In this document: piece by piece, positions 1-6,189 of the stretch
Layout of the letters: every line of letters begins with the position of its first letter
Position numbering within the stretch: the stretch's first letter is position 1
NCBI GenBank assembly: GCA_018818505.1
Contig: JAHIRR010000119.1
Span: 1 to 7,324 of the forward strand
DNA: 7,324 nt
Reading direction: 5' to 3'
Origin: Candidatus Omnitrophota bacterium
GTDB lineage: Bacteria > Omnitrophota > Koll11 > Gorgyraeales > Gorgyraeaceae
Translations under genes and position numbers: made by a program
The notes under the pieces: model-generated
What the model was told of the DNA's origin: nothing
The model's input: only the letters and a program-made list of their open reading frames with translations
Databases searched by the model: none

Positions 1-1
1 A

Positions 2-673
2 AAGATAACTACTATAATTCTTACAATAGTCTTTTACTGCACTCTGGTCCATGCTGTACCTTTTACTAAAGGCGAGAAATTTATCTATGACGTGAAGTAT
101 AAGGGCCTAAAGGTAGGCAGATCCATCCTTACTTTTCACGGTGAGGAGAAATTAGGGGATAAAAAGGCTTATCACATTACATTTTCTACAAATATCCCCT
201 CGCTTAAGGATACGGAGGAATTATATGCAGACAAGGATACCTTTCTTCCTATCCAGGTGCACAGGGCGATTAAAAAGAAGCTGGGGTTTGGCGACAGGAT
301 AAAAGAGGTGTATGACCAGGAGAATTTCAGGGTGGATGTTTCCTCAAAAAGCAAGCTGCGCACAAAAAGATTTTCAATACAAAAAGACAGGCCTATACAT
401 AATGCCATACTCCTGGCCTACTACTATAGAGTAAACAATACCTTTAATAAGGGCGATAAGTTTAACATTACACTGCCCACATTTGATTTTGAGGTCACGT
501 TTAATGGCATAGAGGCTGTCAAGACCCCGCTTGGAGAATTCCAGGCATACACGTTTACAAGCGACCCGCCCAAATTCAAACTCTGGCTCTCGCTAGATGA
601 GAGAAAAATCCCCCTAAAGATCGAAAACCCCAGCATGCTCGGCTATTCACTAGTAATCAGATCCATCGACTAA
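2..673 (+). CDS. DUF3108 domain protein, secreted, 5'-truncated by window edge
   Basis: The reading frame is open from base 2 and encodes about 223 residues before the TAA at 671-673, so the true start lies upstream of the window. The first visible residues are a hydrophobic stretch (ITTIILTIVFYCTLVHA) followed by VPFTKGEKFIYDV. This looks like the core and cleavage region of a signal peptide, so the start is probably only a few codons outside. The mature part fits the DUF3108 family: an N-terminal GE-x-F-x-Y-x-V-x-Y-x-G-x-x-x-G pattern, beta-rich spacing throughout, and the family's C-terminal signature LWLSLDERKIPLKIE at about residues 190-204 of the visible frame. DUF3108 proteins are periplasmic or cell-envelope proteins of unknown biochemical function in diderm bacteria. 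A GTG at 92 is in frame but would remove the signal peptide and the GE motif, so I do not take it as the start. No function beyond the family is claimed. Confidence 0.82.
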   Translation, partial: KITTIILTIVFYCTLVHAVPFTKGEKFIYDVKYKGLKVGRSILTFHGEEKLGDKKAYHITFSTNIPSLKDTEELYADKDTFLPIQVHRAIKKKLGFGDRIKEVYDQENFRVDVSSKSKLRTKRFSIQKDRPIHNAILLAYYYRVNNTFNKGDKFNITLPTFDFEVTFNGIEAVKTPLGEFQAYTFTSDPPKFKLWLSLDERKIPLKIENPSMLGYSLVIRSID

Positions 674-684
674 TTATCTCTTCC

Positions 685-757
685 TGTCATTGCGAGCGAA
701 GCGAAGCAATCTCAAAAAAAGAGATTGCTTCGCTCACTTTGTTCGCTCGCAATGACA
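685..757. repeat. Long interrupted inverted repeat (REP/MITE-like hairpin)
   Basis: Bases 685-700 (TGTCATTGCGAGCGAA) are perfectly complementary to 742-757, and 701-713 (GCGAAGCAATCTC) to 721-733. The two arms enclose an A7 loop (714-720). The right arm carries an 8-base bulge (TCACTTTG, 734-741) missing from the left arm, which looks like a deletion between short GCGAA repeats. In total 29 base pairs can form. The GTCATTGCGAGCGAAGCGAAGCAATCTC type of palindrome is, from general knowledge, a dispersed intergenic repeat in many bacterial genomes. It lies 11 bases after the DUF3108 stop. It lacks a 3' T tract, so it is not a classical intrinsic terminator, but such a stem could protect or end the upstream transcript. 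Confidence 0.85.
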
Positions 758-804
758 CATGCACCCCCGATAACTCACCCATTACGGGGCAGGAAGGATT
801 TTAG

Positions 805-834
805 TTGAAGTTTGTCGGAGTATGGAGGTATAAT
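805..834 (+). promoter_or_regulatory. Sigma70-type promoter for the small secreted protein
   Basis: A -35 TTGAAG (805-810) is followed after 18 bases by a perfect -10 TATAAT (829-834). The predicted transcription start near 841 lies just before the ribosome-binding site AAAGGAGG (844-851), giving a very short leader of about 17 bases. The first half of the spacer (TTTGTC) and the upstream GGATTT also occur at the same positions in the phoB promoter. Confidence 0.65.
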
Positions 835-857
835 AATAAAAGGAAAGGAGGAGTGAA

Positions 858-1256
858 ATGGTAAAAAAACTAGGTGTATTTGTTGTGGTAGTTTTGGTAG
901 CGGCCATGTTAAACGTAGTATGCTATGCTCAAGATCCTGATGTCTATTTAGCAGAGTATTACAGAGACATGACGAGCATAATAGAGCAAAATATGGACGA
1001 TCCTGATAAGTGTGTCAAAGAGGTAGAGAATTTCTTTCAAGATCTTGATAAGGAAGAATATGCGCGTAACTGGGTAGCATCAATGAACAAGGATCTTAGC
1101 GAAGAGTCATTCGAAGAATCCATGGAAAGCGAACCTAATAAATCTATGATGGAATATAATAATGTGATGGCGAGCTTTATGCAAAAACATCCTGAGCATG
1201 GCGGAGAGATAATAGAGTTTTCAGTTAGATTTATGAGTGAACTAAGAAGCGAGTAA
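858..1256 (+). CDS. Small secreted acidic helical protein, unknown function
   Basis: This 132-residue protein matches no family I recognise. It starts at an ATG with an excellent ribosome-binding site, AAAGGAGG (844-851), six bases upstream. Residues 1-24 are a clear Sec signal peptide: MVKK, then a Val/Leu/Ala-rich core, then CYA before Gln25-Asp. The Cys at 22 is not in a good lipobox, so signal peptidase I cleavage after Ala24 is more likely than lipoprotein processing. The mature part of about 108 residues is strongly acidic (EEVENFFQDLDKEE-like and SEESFEESMES segments), poor in glycine and proline, and probably all helical. It has one cysteine (in DPDKCVKEV) and ends in a Met/Phe-rich helix (about residues 95-128). 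It has its own promoter and is separated from both neighbours by repeat-containing gaps, so it is probably monocistronic. A periplasmic binding, chaperone-like or stress role is possible, but nothing in the sequence shows it. Confidence 0.8.
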   Translation: MVKKLGVFVVVVLVAAMLNVVCYAQDPDVYLAEYYRDMTSIIEQNMDDPDKCVKEVENFFQDLDKEEYARNWVASMNKDLSEESFEESMESEPNKSMMEYNNVMASFMQKHPEHGGEIIEFSVRFMSELRSE

Positions 1257-1431
1257 GTGAGTAGTGAGCATTAACAACGGTTCTGAGCACAATCTCTGAC
1301 CTGTCCCTGATCGCTTATACCGTTTGTGAAGTTTCTTGTACCGTTTTGGAATTCCCCTACCAATGTGTTCCTGAATTAAGCTTCAAACTGTCCTCGAAGA
1401 TAATAATTGAGAATTTTTGTGCGGATTTCAA
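1257..1431. other. Non-coding gap with possible insertion-sequence end remnant
   Basis: No convincing gene is present. TACCGTTT occurs twice in direct orientation (1318-1325 and 1339-1346), 21 bases apart, followed by TGGAATTCCCCTACC. Short tandem motifs of about 20-22 bp like this are seen at the ends of IS21-family elements, so this may be an orphan IS end. No transposase or opposite end is visible. The preceding TCTGACCTGTCCCTGATC (about 1293-1310) also resembles debris seen around REP-associated or IS sequences in metagenomic genomes. Both assignments are impressions only. Confidence 0.3.
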
Positions 1432-1461
1432 TTGAGCTTTGTCTATGAGTAGGAGTATAAT
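1432..1461 (+). promoter_or_regulatory. Sigma70-type promoter of phoB-phoR
   Basis: A -35 TTGAGC (1432-1437) is followed after 18 bases by a perfect -10 TATAAT (1456-1461), 26 bases before the phoB ATG. The phoB ribosome-binding site is comparatively weak (GAGAGAGG, 1477-1484). I see no clear 11-bp-phased Pho box here, so autoregulation by PhoB is not supported by the sequence. Confidence 0.6.
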
Positions 1462-1487
1462 GGCAAAGTAAAGGCAGAGAGAGGCTT

Positions 1488-2174
1488 ATGAAAAAGAATA
1501 TCCTGATAATAGAAGACGAAGAAGATATTATAGAGTTGGTCAAATATAATCTAGAGAAAGAAGGGTTTAGTGTGCGCTCTGCTAAGGATGGAGAAGAGGG
1601 TTTGAGGGTAATAAAAAGCTACAAACCAAGCCTTGTTCTTCTAGACTTAATGCTTCCAGGCATAGATGGCCTTGAGGTGGCAAAGAAAATAAAGAAGGAT
1701 GATAATCTAGCGCATATACCTATCATTATGCTCACAGCCAAGGCAGCTGAGTCTGATGTAGTGGTTGGCCTTGAAGTAGGCGCAGATGATTATATTACTA
1801 AACCATTTAGCCCAAAGATTCTTGTATCCAGGGTAAAAGCAGTTCTGAGAAGGCATGAATCGCCAGCAGCACAAAAAAGGATCAAGATAAATAAACTCGT
1901 CATAGACAGCATTAAGCACAAGGTAAGCTTTGGCGGGAAAGAGATATCCCTTACCTTGACAGAGTATAAATTATTAGAGTATATGGCTCAGAAGCCAGGC
2001 ATGGTCCTGAGCCGCTCTAAACTCCTGGACGGGGTATTTGGTTATGACTCCGCAGTGTATGACAGGACCATAGATGTCCACATAAAATCCCTGCGTCAAA
2101 AACTAGGTAAAGCCAAGGCATATATCGAGACTGTGCGAGGCATTGGCTATAGATTTAAGGAAATCGAAAGATGA
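1488..2174 (+). CDS. phoB: Phosphate-regulon response regulator PhoB (OmpR/PhoB family)
   Basis: A 228-residue response regulator, the usual length for PhoB. The receiver domain (about 3-120) has the acidic pocket Glu9-Asp10, the phospho-acceptor Asp53 in LVLLDLMLPGIDG, Thr83 in IIMLTA and Lys105 in ITKPF. These are the positions of E. coli PhoB. A winged-helix DNA-binding domain (about 130-225) follows, with SLTLTEYKLLEYM, the recognition-helix region YDRTIDVHIKSLRQKLG and the C-terminal hairpin YIETVRGIGYRF. When phosphorylated it should bind Pho boxes and activate phosphate-starvation genes. It overlaps phoR by four bases (ATGA, 2171-2174), so the two are translationally coupled. The Pho assignment over another OmpR-family member rests on the partner kinase's architecture, the downstream phosphate transporter and PhoU genes, and a candidate Pho box at 3588-3616. 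Confidence 0.9.
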   Translation: MKKNILIIEDEEDIIELVKYNLEKEGFSVRSAKDGEEGLRVIKSYKPSLVLLDLMLPGIDGLEVAKKIKKDDNLAHIPIIMLTAKAAESDVVVGLEVGADDYITKPFSPKILVSRVKAVLRRHESPAAQKRIKINKLVIDSIKHKVSFGGKEISLTLTEYKLLEYMAQKPGMVLSRSKLLDGVFGYDSAVYDRTIDVHIKSLRQKLGKAKAYIETVRGIGYRFKEIER

Positions 2175-3580
2175 AAAGCAGAATTATCTGGAGATTCTTA
2201 GGCGCGTATATAGTTTTAATAATCTTGGCAGTATTTATTTTGAACTTTTTTGTAAGTGCAAAATTACAGGATTATTATGAAACTAAGATTACCGATAAGC
2301 TTAAGACCAATAGCTTTTTGGCTGCAGATCTATTGACTGGTTTTCCATTGGCCAGCGAAGAGAGGGCTAAAGACCTAGCTGATAAATTAAATACAAGGGT
2401 TACAATCATAGATAAAGACGGCAGAGTCTTAGGCGATTCAGAAAAAAATTGGCGCTCAATGGAAGATCATAGTAACCGGCCAGAGATAATAGAGGCCATA
2501 AGGCTCGGCTACGGAGAGAGCACGCGGTTTAGTGACACCCTGGGGTTTAACATGAAATACGTTGCTGCGCCTATTATTATTGACGATAACTTGTTTGGCA
2601 TAGTAAGGTTAGCCTTGCCGCTTTCTGAGATACAATCAGAACTAAGGGTCATCTACAGAGTAGTTCTTCTTGGCGGTATTATTTCTATCCTAATCGCATT
2701 TGTAATAGGCTATTTTATATCAAGAGGTATCACAAGGCCTATTACCCAGATGACAGATATAGCAGAAAGCATTTCAAGAGGTGATTTTAGCAAAAAGGCC
2801 AGCGTGAAATCAAAAAATGAACTTGGTATTCTAGCCAGGTCTTTAAATAAGATGGCAGATGAGCTTCAGTCGCAGCTTGAAAGCCTAAAGAAGTTAAATA
2901 CAGTAAGAACAGATTTTGTGGCAAATGTCTCACATGAATTAAAAACACCCCTTACCTCAATAAAAGGGTTTATTGAGACGCTGGAAGACGGCGCATTGGA
3001 CGATAAAGAAAATGCCCAGAAGTTTATAGGTATTATTAAAAAACATACAGAGCGCATCAGTAGCATCATTGATGATTTATTGAGCCTGTCTGAGCTGGAA
3101 TTAGGTAAGGATAGGCTTAATAGGCAGAGCTTCGATTTAAAAAAATTAGTGGATGAGATATTATTGGGATTTGGACACGCGCTTTCTGCAAAAAGGCACT
3201 CCATAGAGACTAGTTACAATGGCAAGGATTTTAATATAACAGCAGATCGGGAAAAGACAGAAGAGGTCTTTGTTAATCTTATAGACAATGCAATAAAATA
3301 TACCAATAGTAACGGGAAGATCTTGGTAAATCTTAGTGAAAATGAAGACGATTTTCTCATTGAGATAAAGGACAATGGCATAGGTATACCAAAAGAACAT
3401 TTAGACAGGATTTTTGAGCGCTTTTACAGGGTTGACAAGGCGCGCTCAAGACAGCTTGGAGGCACAGGCCTGGGCCTTGCCATAGTCAAGCATATCATCC
3501 TCCTTAACAATGGCGCCATCGATATAGATAGCGAGTTAAATAAAGGTACCAGGATATCTTTTTCCCTCCCAAAGGCCTGA
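2171..3580 (+). CDS. phoR: Phosphate-regulon sensor histidine kinase PhoR
   Basis: A 469-residue membrane histidine kinase. Transmembrane segment 1 spans about residues 8-28. A periplasmic sensor region (about 30-160) contains a PAS/CACHE-like stretch (VTIIDKDGRVLGDS, then AAPIIIDDNLFGIVRLALPL). Transmembrane segment 2 is at about 162-183 and a HAMP linker at about 184-236. The dimerisation domain carries the phospho-acceptor His255 in FVANVSHELKTPLTSI. The ATPase domain has the N box NLIDNAIKYT (369-378), G1 DNGIGIP (401-407), the F box RIFERFYRVD and G2 GGTGLGLAIVKH (430-441). All catalytic motifs are intact. The sensor layout resembles Gram-positive and deep-branching PhoR, which have an extracytoplasmic domain, more than the E. 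coli form. AAGGAA (2157-2162) is its ribosome-binding site inside phoB. It should phosphorylate PhoB; with PhoU encoded nearby, phosphate is the likely signal, but the ligand is inferred. Confidence 0.87.
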   Translation: MKSRIIWRFLGAYIVLIILAVFILNFFVSAKLQDYYETKITDKLKTNSFLAADLLTGFPLASEERAKDLADKLNTRVTIIDKDGRVLGDSEKNWRSMEDHSNRPEIIEAIRLGYGESTRFSDTLGFNMKYVAAPIIIDDNLFGIVRLALPLSEIQSELRVIYRVVLLGGIISILIAFVIGYFISRGITRPITQMTDIAESISRGDFSKKASVKSKNELGILARSLNKMADELQSQLESLKKLNTVRTDFVANVSHELKTPLTSIKGFIETLEDGALDDKENAQKFIGIIKKHTERISSIIDDLLSLSELELGKDRLNRQSFDLKKLVDEILLGFGHALSAKRHSIETSYNGKDFNITADREKTEEVFVNLIDNAIKYTNSNGKILVNLSENEDDFLIEIKDNGIGIPKEHLDRIFERFYRVDKARSRQLGGTGLGLAIVKHIILLNNGAIDIDSELNKGTRISFSLPKA

Positions 3581-3587
3581 TTTCCAT

Positions 3588-3642
3588 CTTAACATAATCT
3601 TCATAATCCCTTCATATGGCTTTAATATTTAATATATATACT
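3588..3642 (+). promoter_or_regulatory. Putative Pho box and promoter of the nptA-phoU operon
   Basis: Three 11-bp units begin at 3588, 3599 and 3610: CTTAACATAAT, then CTTCATAATCC, then CTTCATATGGC. The exact 11-bp phasing of CTT(A)(A)CAT-type half-sites is the hallmark of PhoB/PhoP binding sites (TTAACA-type in Bacillus, CTGTCAT or CTTACAT in enterics). An AT-rich -10 region follows at 3624-3642; TATACT (3637-3642) or TAATAT (3630-3635) could serve. No consensus -35 is present, as expected for a PhoB-activated promoter. The site lies between phoR and the Na+/Pi symporter gene. Confidence 0.6.
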
Positions 3643-3672
3643 TTATGTAGATATATTAGAGGGAGAGATTGT

Positions 3673-4799
3673 ATGCTTAAAGATACCTTGAAGATATTCA
3701 CAAAGGCAATGCTGGTGCTTGGTTTCCTTTATCTATTTTTGGTTTCGATCGGGCTTTTAGGTGAGGCGTTCAAGGGGTTTGGAAAGGAATTTGCCGAAAA
3801 CCTGTTAAGGATGACATCAAATCCGTTTGTGAGCCTATTTATAGGTATCCTTGCAACAAGCCTGATGCAGTCTTCATCAACGACCACTTCTATAGTAGTA
3901 GGCATGGTGGCATCAGGTACTATTACAGTAGGTAATGCGATCCCCATTATCATGGGCGCGAATATAGGCACAACTGTCACAAATACGCTTGTTTCCATCG
4001 GCCACATAACACGAAGAGAGGAATTTAAGCGAGCCATAGCAGGCGCGACTGTACATGATTTTTTTAATCTTTTTGTGTGGGGGTACTGTTTCCACTGGAG
4101 ATTGCAACAGGGTTTTTACAGCGGCTGGCTACAGTACTCTCAGCCGCATTTATTAACTGCGGAGGAGTAAAGTTCACAAGCCCTATAAAGATGGCTACAA
4201 AACCAGCTATACATCTGATAAAGGATTTTTTGGAGCAATTTTTAACCCTGCCTGACGCTGTTAGCAATATATCCATGCTGGTCTTTTCTATAATACTGCT
4301 ATTCTCTTCTTTATATTTTATCGTGAGGATCATGAAGTCTTTAGTTATAAAGAAAGTAGAAGTCGTTTTGGACAATACCATAGGTAAGAGCGGATTGCTG
4401 GGGATTTTGGTAGGTCTGGGTTTTACTATTATAGTACAGAGCAGCTCTATAACGACATCGCTTTTAGTCCCATTAATCGGTGCCGGCATTTTGACAGTGG
4501 AGACAGTATTTCCCATAACAATGGGCGCTAATATCGGGACCACTGCAACAGCTATCCTTGCTTCATTTGCCACCGGAAATCCTGCGGCCATTACTATTGC
4601 ATTCGTGCATTTCCTGTTCAATTGTATCGGCGTATTGGTCCTATACCCAATCAAGGCATTGAGGGCCATACCTATTAATCTGGCAAAGGGCCTGGGCGAG
4701 CTGGCATTCAGAAAGAGGAGGTATGCACTGTTGTATGTGGCCGGCGTATTTTTTCTGATCCCGTCGGCACTGATTATTATTTCAAGGTTATTTAAATAA
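3673..4799 (+). CDS. nptA: Na+/phosphate symporter (NptA, SLC34/NaPi-II type), frameshifted
   Basis: Inner-membrane sodium-phosphate cotransporter interrupted by an apparent -1 frameshift. The start at 3673 has GGGAG (3661-3665) seven bases upstream; an in-frame ATG at 3616 lies inside the Pho box and has no such site. The first part (3673-4074, 134 residues) carries the first transport repeat: MQSSSTTTS at 65-73, MGANIGTT at 94-101 and VHDFFN. Translation then goes out of frame and would stop at 4168-4170. The second part continues in the -1 frame from about 4074 to the TAA at 4797-4799 and holds the second repeat: VQSSSITTS, MGANIGTT and VHFLFN. Joined, the protein is about 375 residues, the normal length for bacterial NptA. 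A missing base in the T run 4070-4074 or the G run 4079-4083 explains the break. No SD precedes the second frame, so it is not a separate gene. It is either a sequencing or assembly indel or a genuine recent disruption. Confidence 0.85.
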
Positions 4800-4811
4800 A
4801 AGGAGGCAGGT

Positions 4812-5495
4812 ATGTTTAAAAACATATTGGATTTTTGGAGAGGGAAGGATTTTATGAGTCAGGTGCTGGAGGAATTTGAGAGCATGCTGGATAAATCAAA
4901 AGAGATGTTTGATCTGGTGTGTAGGCGCCTGATTTATAATGAAGAGGTCGCAGGTTTAGAAGAAAAGATTTACGCTCTTGATAAAAATATAAATGAGCTT
5001 GAGAAAGATATACGGAAGAGAACAGCAGAGCACCTGGTGCTCAGGCCCTCAGTAGACGTATCTACCAGTCTGCTTCTGATGAGCGTTGTGAAGGATGCCG
5101 AGAGGCTGGGCGATTACTGCAAAAATCTTTATGAGGTAATAAAACTTCTGGATAGGCCGTTGGATAGAAGGATCTACTCCAATATCTTTGATGCCATGGA
5201 TAAAAAGATTTCAGACTTTTTTTCCAAGACAAAAAAGGTCTTCAGGGAATCTGATGAACAGGGCGCTATGCTTTTATGGGAATACGAGAGGAAGATTGTC
5301 AAAGAATGCGACAGAATTATTGAGACATTGACAAAGAGCAGTTTTTCTGTAAATCAGGCTGTTTGTTTTGCCTTAATAGCCAGGCATTTCAAGCGACTGA
5401 CAGCCCATCTGGCAAACATAGGGACGTCTGTAGTGTTGCCTATAAGTGATCTGGATTATTTTGATGAAAGGAGAAAAGAGAATGATAAGGGTTGA
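4812..5495 (+). CDS. phoU: PhoU-domain protein, partner of the Na+/Pi symporter
   Basis: A 227-residue, almost entirely helical protein starting 12 bases after the symporter stop, with AGGAGG (4801-4806) ideally placed. PhoU family signatures occur in both halves: DAERLGDYCKN at 95-105 (the E-R-x-x-D metal-binding type motif) and RHFKRLTAHLANI at 191-203, a degenerate second copy in which His and Asn occupy part of the motif. PhoU proteins bind metal clusters and link phosphate transporters to PhoR signalling. In the Pst system PhoU restrains PhoR, and in NptA-PhoU fusions or pairs the domain is thought to modulate the symporter. Its position beside nptA and downstream of phoBR suggests it regulates this symporter, the kinase, or both. 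It overlaps the next gene by 14 bases, so the three genes are very probably one transcript. The symbol is used in the family sense. Confidence 0.83.
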   Translation: MFKNILDFWRGKDFMSQVLEEFESMLDKSKEMFDLVCRRLIYNEEVAGLEEKIYALDKNINELEKDIRKRTAEHLVLRPSVDVSTSLLLMSVVKDAERLGDYCKNLYEVIKLLDRPLDRRIYSNIFDAMDKKISDFFSKTKKVFRESDEQGAMLLWEYERKIVKECDRIIETLTKSSFSVNQAVCFALIARHFKRLTAHLANIGTSVVLPISDLDYFDERRKENDKG

Positions 5496-6162
5496 AAAGA
5501 TAGAAGTTATATTTTTACTCGCAGTGTTATCACTAATGACTTTTTCTAATACATGCCTTGCGTTTGACGATGGGGATTGGCAGTATTGGAACACAGAGGG
5601 CATATCTGTAAAGCTTTCTGATGAATGGAAGGCTGAGCTTGAGCAGGAGTTTCGCTGGGGCGATGATATGGCAAATCCTTATTATAATCATACAGATGTC
5701 GGTTTTACATATTCCGGCCTTGCAGATTGGTTTGATTTCGGGATCAATTACAGGCATATAAATGAAGAAAAAAGCAATGAATGGAAGAGAGAACACAGGC
5801 CCCACATAAATGGCACGGTTAAATGGAAACTTCAGGATTTTTCATTCAGTAACCGCGGCAGACTCGAATTCAGGGAAAGAGAAGACGCAGATGAAACATG
5901 GCAATACAGGAATAAACTGTCAGTCAAACCTCCGATCTCTCTCACTAAATACAAGATCCAGCCTTACGTTGCAGACGAGACCTTTTTTGACTCTGACTCA
6001 AAAGAGCTCAACAGAAACAGGCTCTATTCAGGTATCTCCTTTAATATCTTCAAGGCGCTCAAGGGAGAAGTATATTACCTCTGGCAGCGCTCCAAATCCT
6101 CCTCCTCTGGTAAGTGGACTGATTATAACGTTGCAGGCACAAAACTCAAGCTTTCTTTTTAA
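5482..6162 (+). CDS. DUF2490 family outer-membrane beta-barrel protein
   Basis: A 226-residue secreted protein. I place the start at ATG 5482 because AAAGGAG (5467-5473) sits eight bases upstream and it directly precedes a good signal peptide: MIRVEK, a hydrophobic core (VIFLLAVLSLMTFS), then NTCLA before Phe-Asp-Asp, cleaving near residue 26. Further in-frame ATGs at 5446 and 5464 would add a charged extension ahead of the signal peptide. The mature part begins DWQYWNTEG and has alternating beta strands with many aromatic residues, such as YSGLADWFDFGINYRHI and FSNRGRLEFRERE. It ends in Phe (KLKLSF), as expected for a Bam-inserted outer-membrane barrel. This fits DUF2490, whose function is unknown. 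It overlaps the phoU stop by 14 bases, so it belongs to the putative Pho operon; a role in phosphate passage across the outer membrane is an inference from context only. Confidence 0.8.
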   Translation: MIRVEKIEVIFLLAVLSLMTFSNTCLAFDDGDWQYWNTEGISVKLSDEWKAELEQEFRWGDDMANPYYNHTDVGFTYSGLADWFDFGINYRHINEEKSNEWKREHRPHINGTVKWKLQDFSFSNRGRLEFREREDADETWQYRNKLSVKPPISLTKYKIQPYVADETFFDSDSKELNRNRLYSGISFNIFKALKGEVYYLWQRSKSSSSGKWTDYNVAGTKLKLSF

Positions 6163-6189
6163 GTAAATCTCCTTAAGTAAATTCCCCTT
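6161..6189. repeat. Imperfect tandem duplication of 14-15 bp
   Basis: AAGTAAATCTCCTT (6161-6174) is immediately followed by AAGTAAATTCCCCTT (6175-6189). The unit starts within the TAA stop of the DUF2490 gene, and the second copy runs into the TTGACA -35 of the next gene. It looks like a small local duplication. No terminator hairpin is visible between the two operons. Confidence 0.6.

Noticed and set aside
92..94. GTG at 92 as start of the DUF3108 gene
   Set aside because: The frame is open to the window edge and includes a signal-peptide core and the conserved GE-x-F-x-Y motif upstream of this codon.
685..757. Hairpin read as an intrinsic terminator
   Set aside because: The A7 run is in the loop and no T tract follows the stem; the sequence fits a dispersed repeat family better.
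1400..1461. Pho box upstream of phoB
   Set aside because: No pair of CTT/TTAACA-like half-sites with 11-bp phasing could be found there; single TTGA and TTTGTC matches are not enough.
1488..3580. A novel two-component system
   Set aside because: All residues and the context match canonical PhoB-PhoR; nothing in the architecture is new.
3616..3618. ATG at 3616 as start of the symporter
   Set aside because: It lies within the Pho box, has no ribosome-binding site and adds 19 non-conserved residues; ATG 3673 has GGGAG at proper spacing.
4077..4799. Second half of the symporter as an independent gene starting at GTG 4077
   Set aside because: There is no ribosome-binding site and the residues continue the first repeat's conserved VHDFFN...PLE motif, so it is the same gene shifted by one base.
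4064..4825. Long open frame (253 codons) on the minus strand opposite the symporter gene
   Set aside because: It lies antisense to a clearly conserved transporter frame, lacks a ribosome-binding site, and its composition is that of a mirror frame with no recognisable motif.
5810..6166. Alternative plus-strand frame of 118 codons inside the DUF2490 gene
   Set aside because: It is Ser/Thr/Arg-rich with no motif and no ribosome-binding site, and overlaps a well-supported coding frame.
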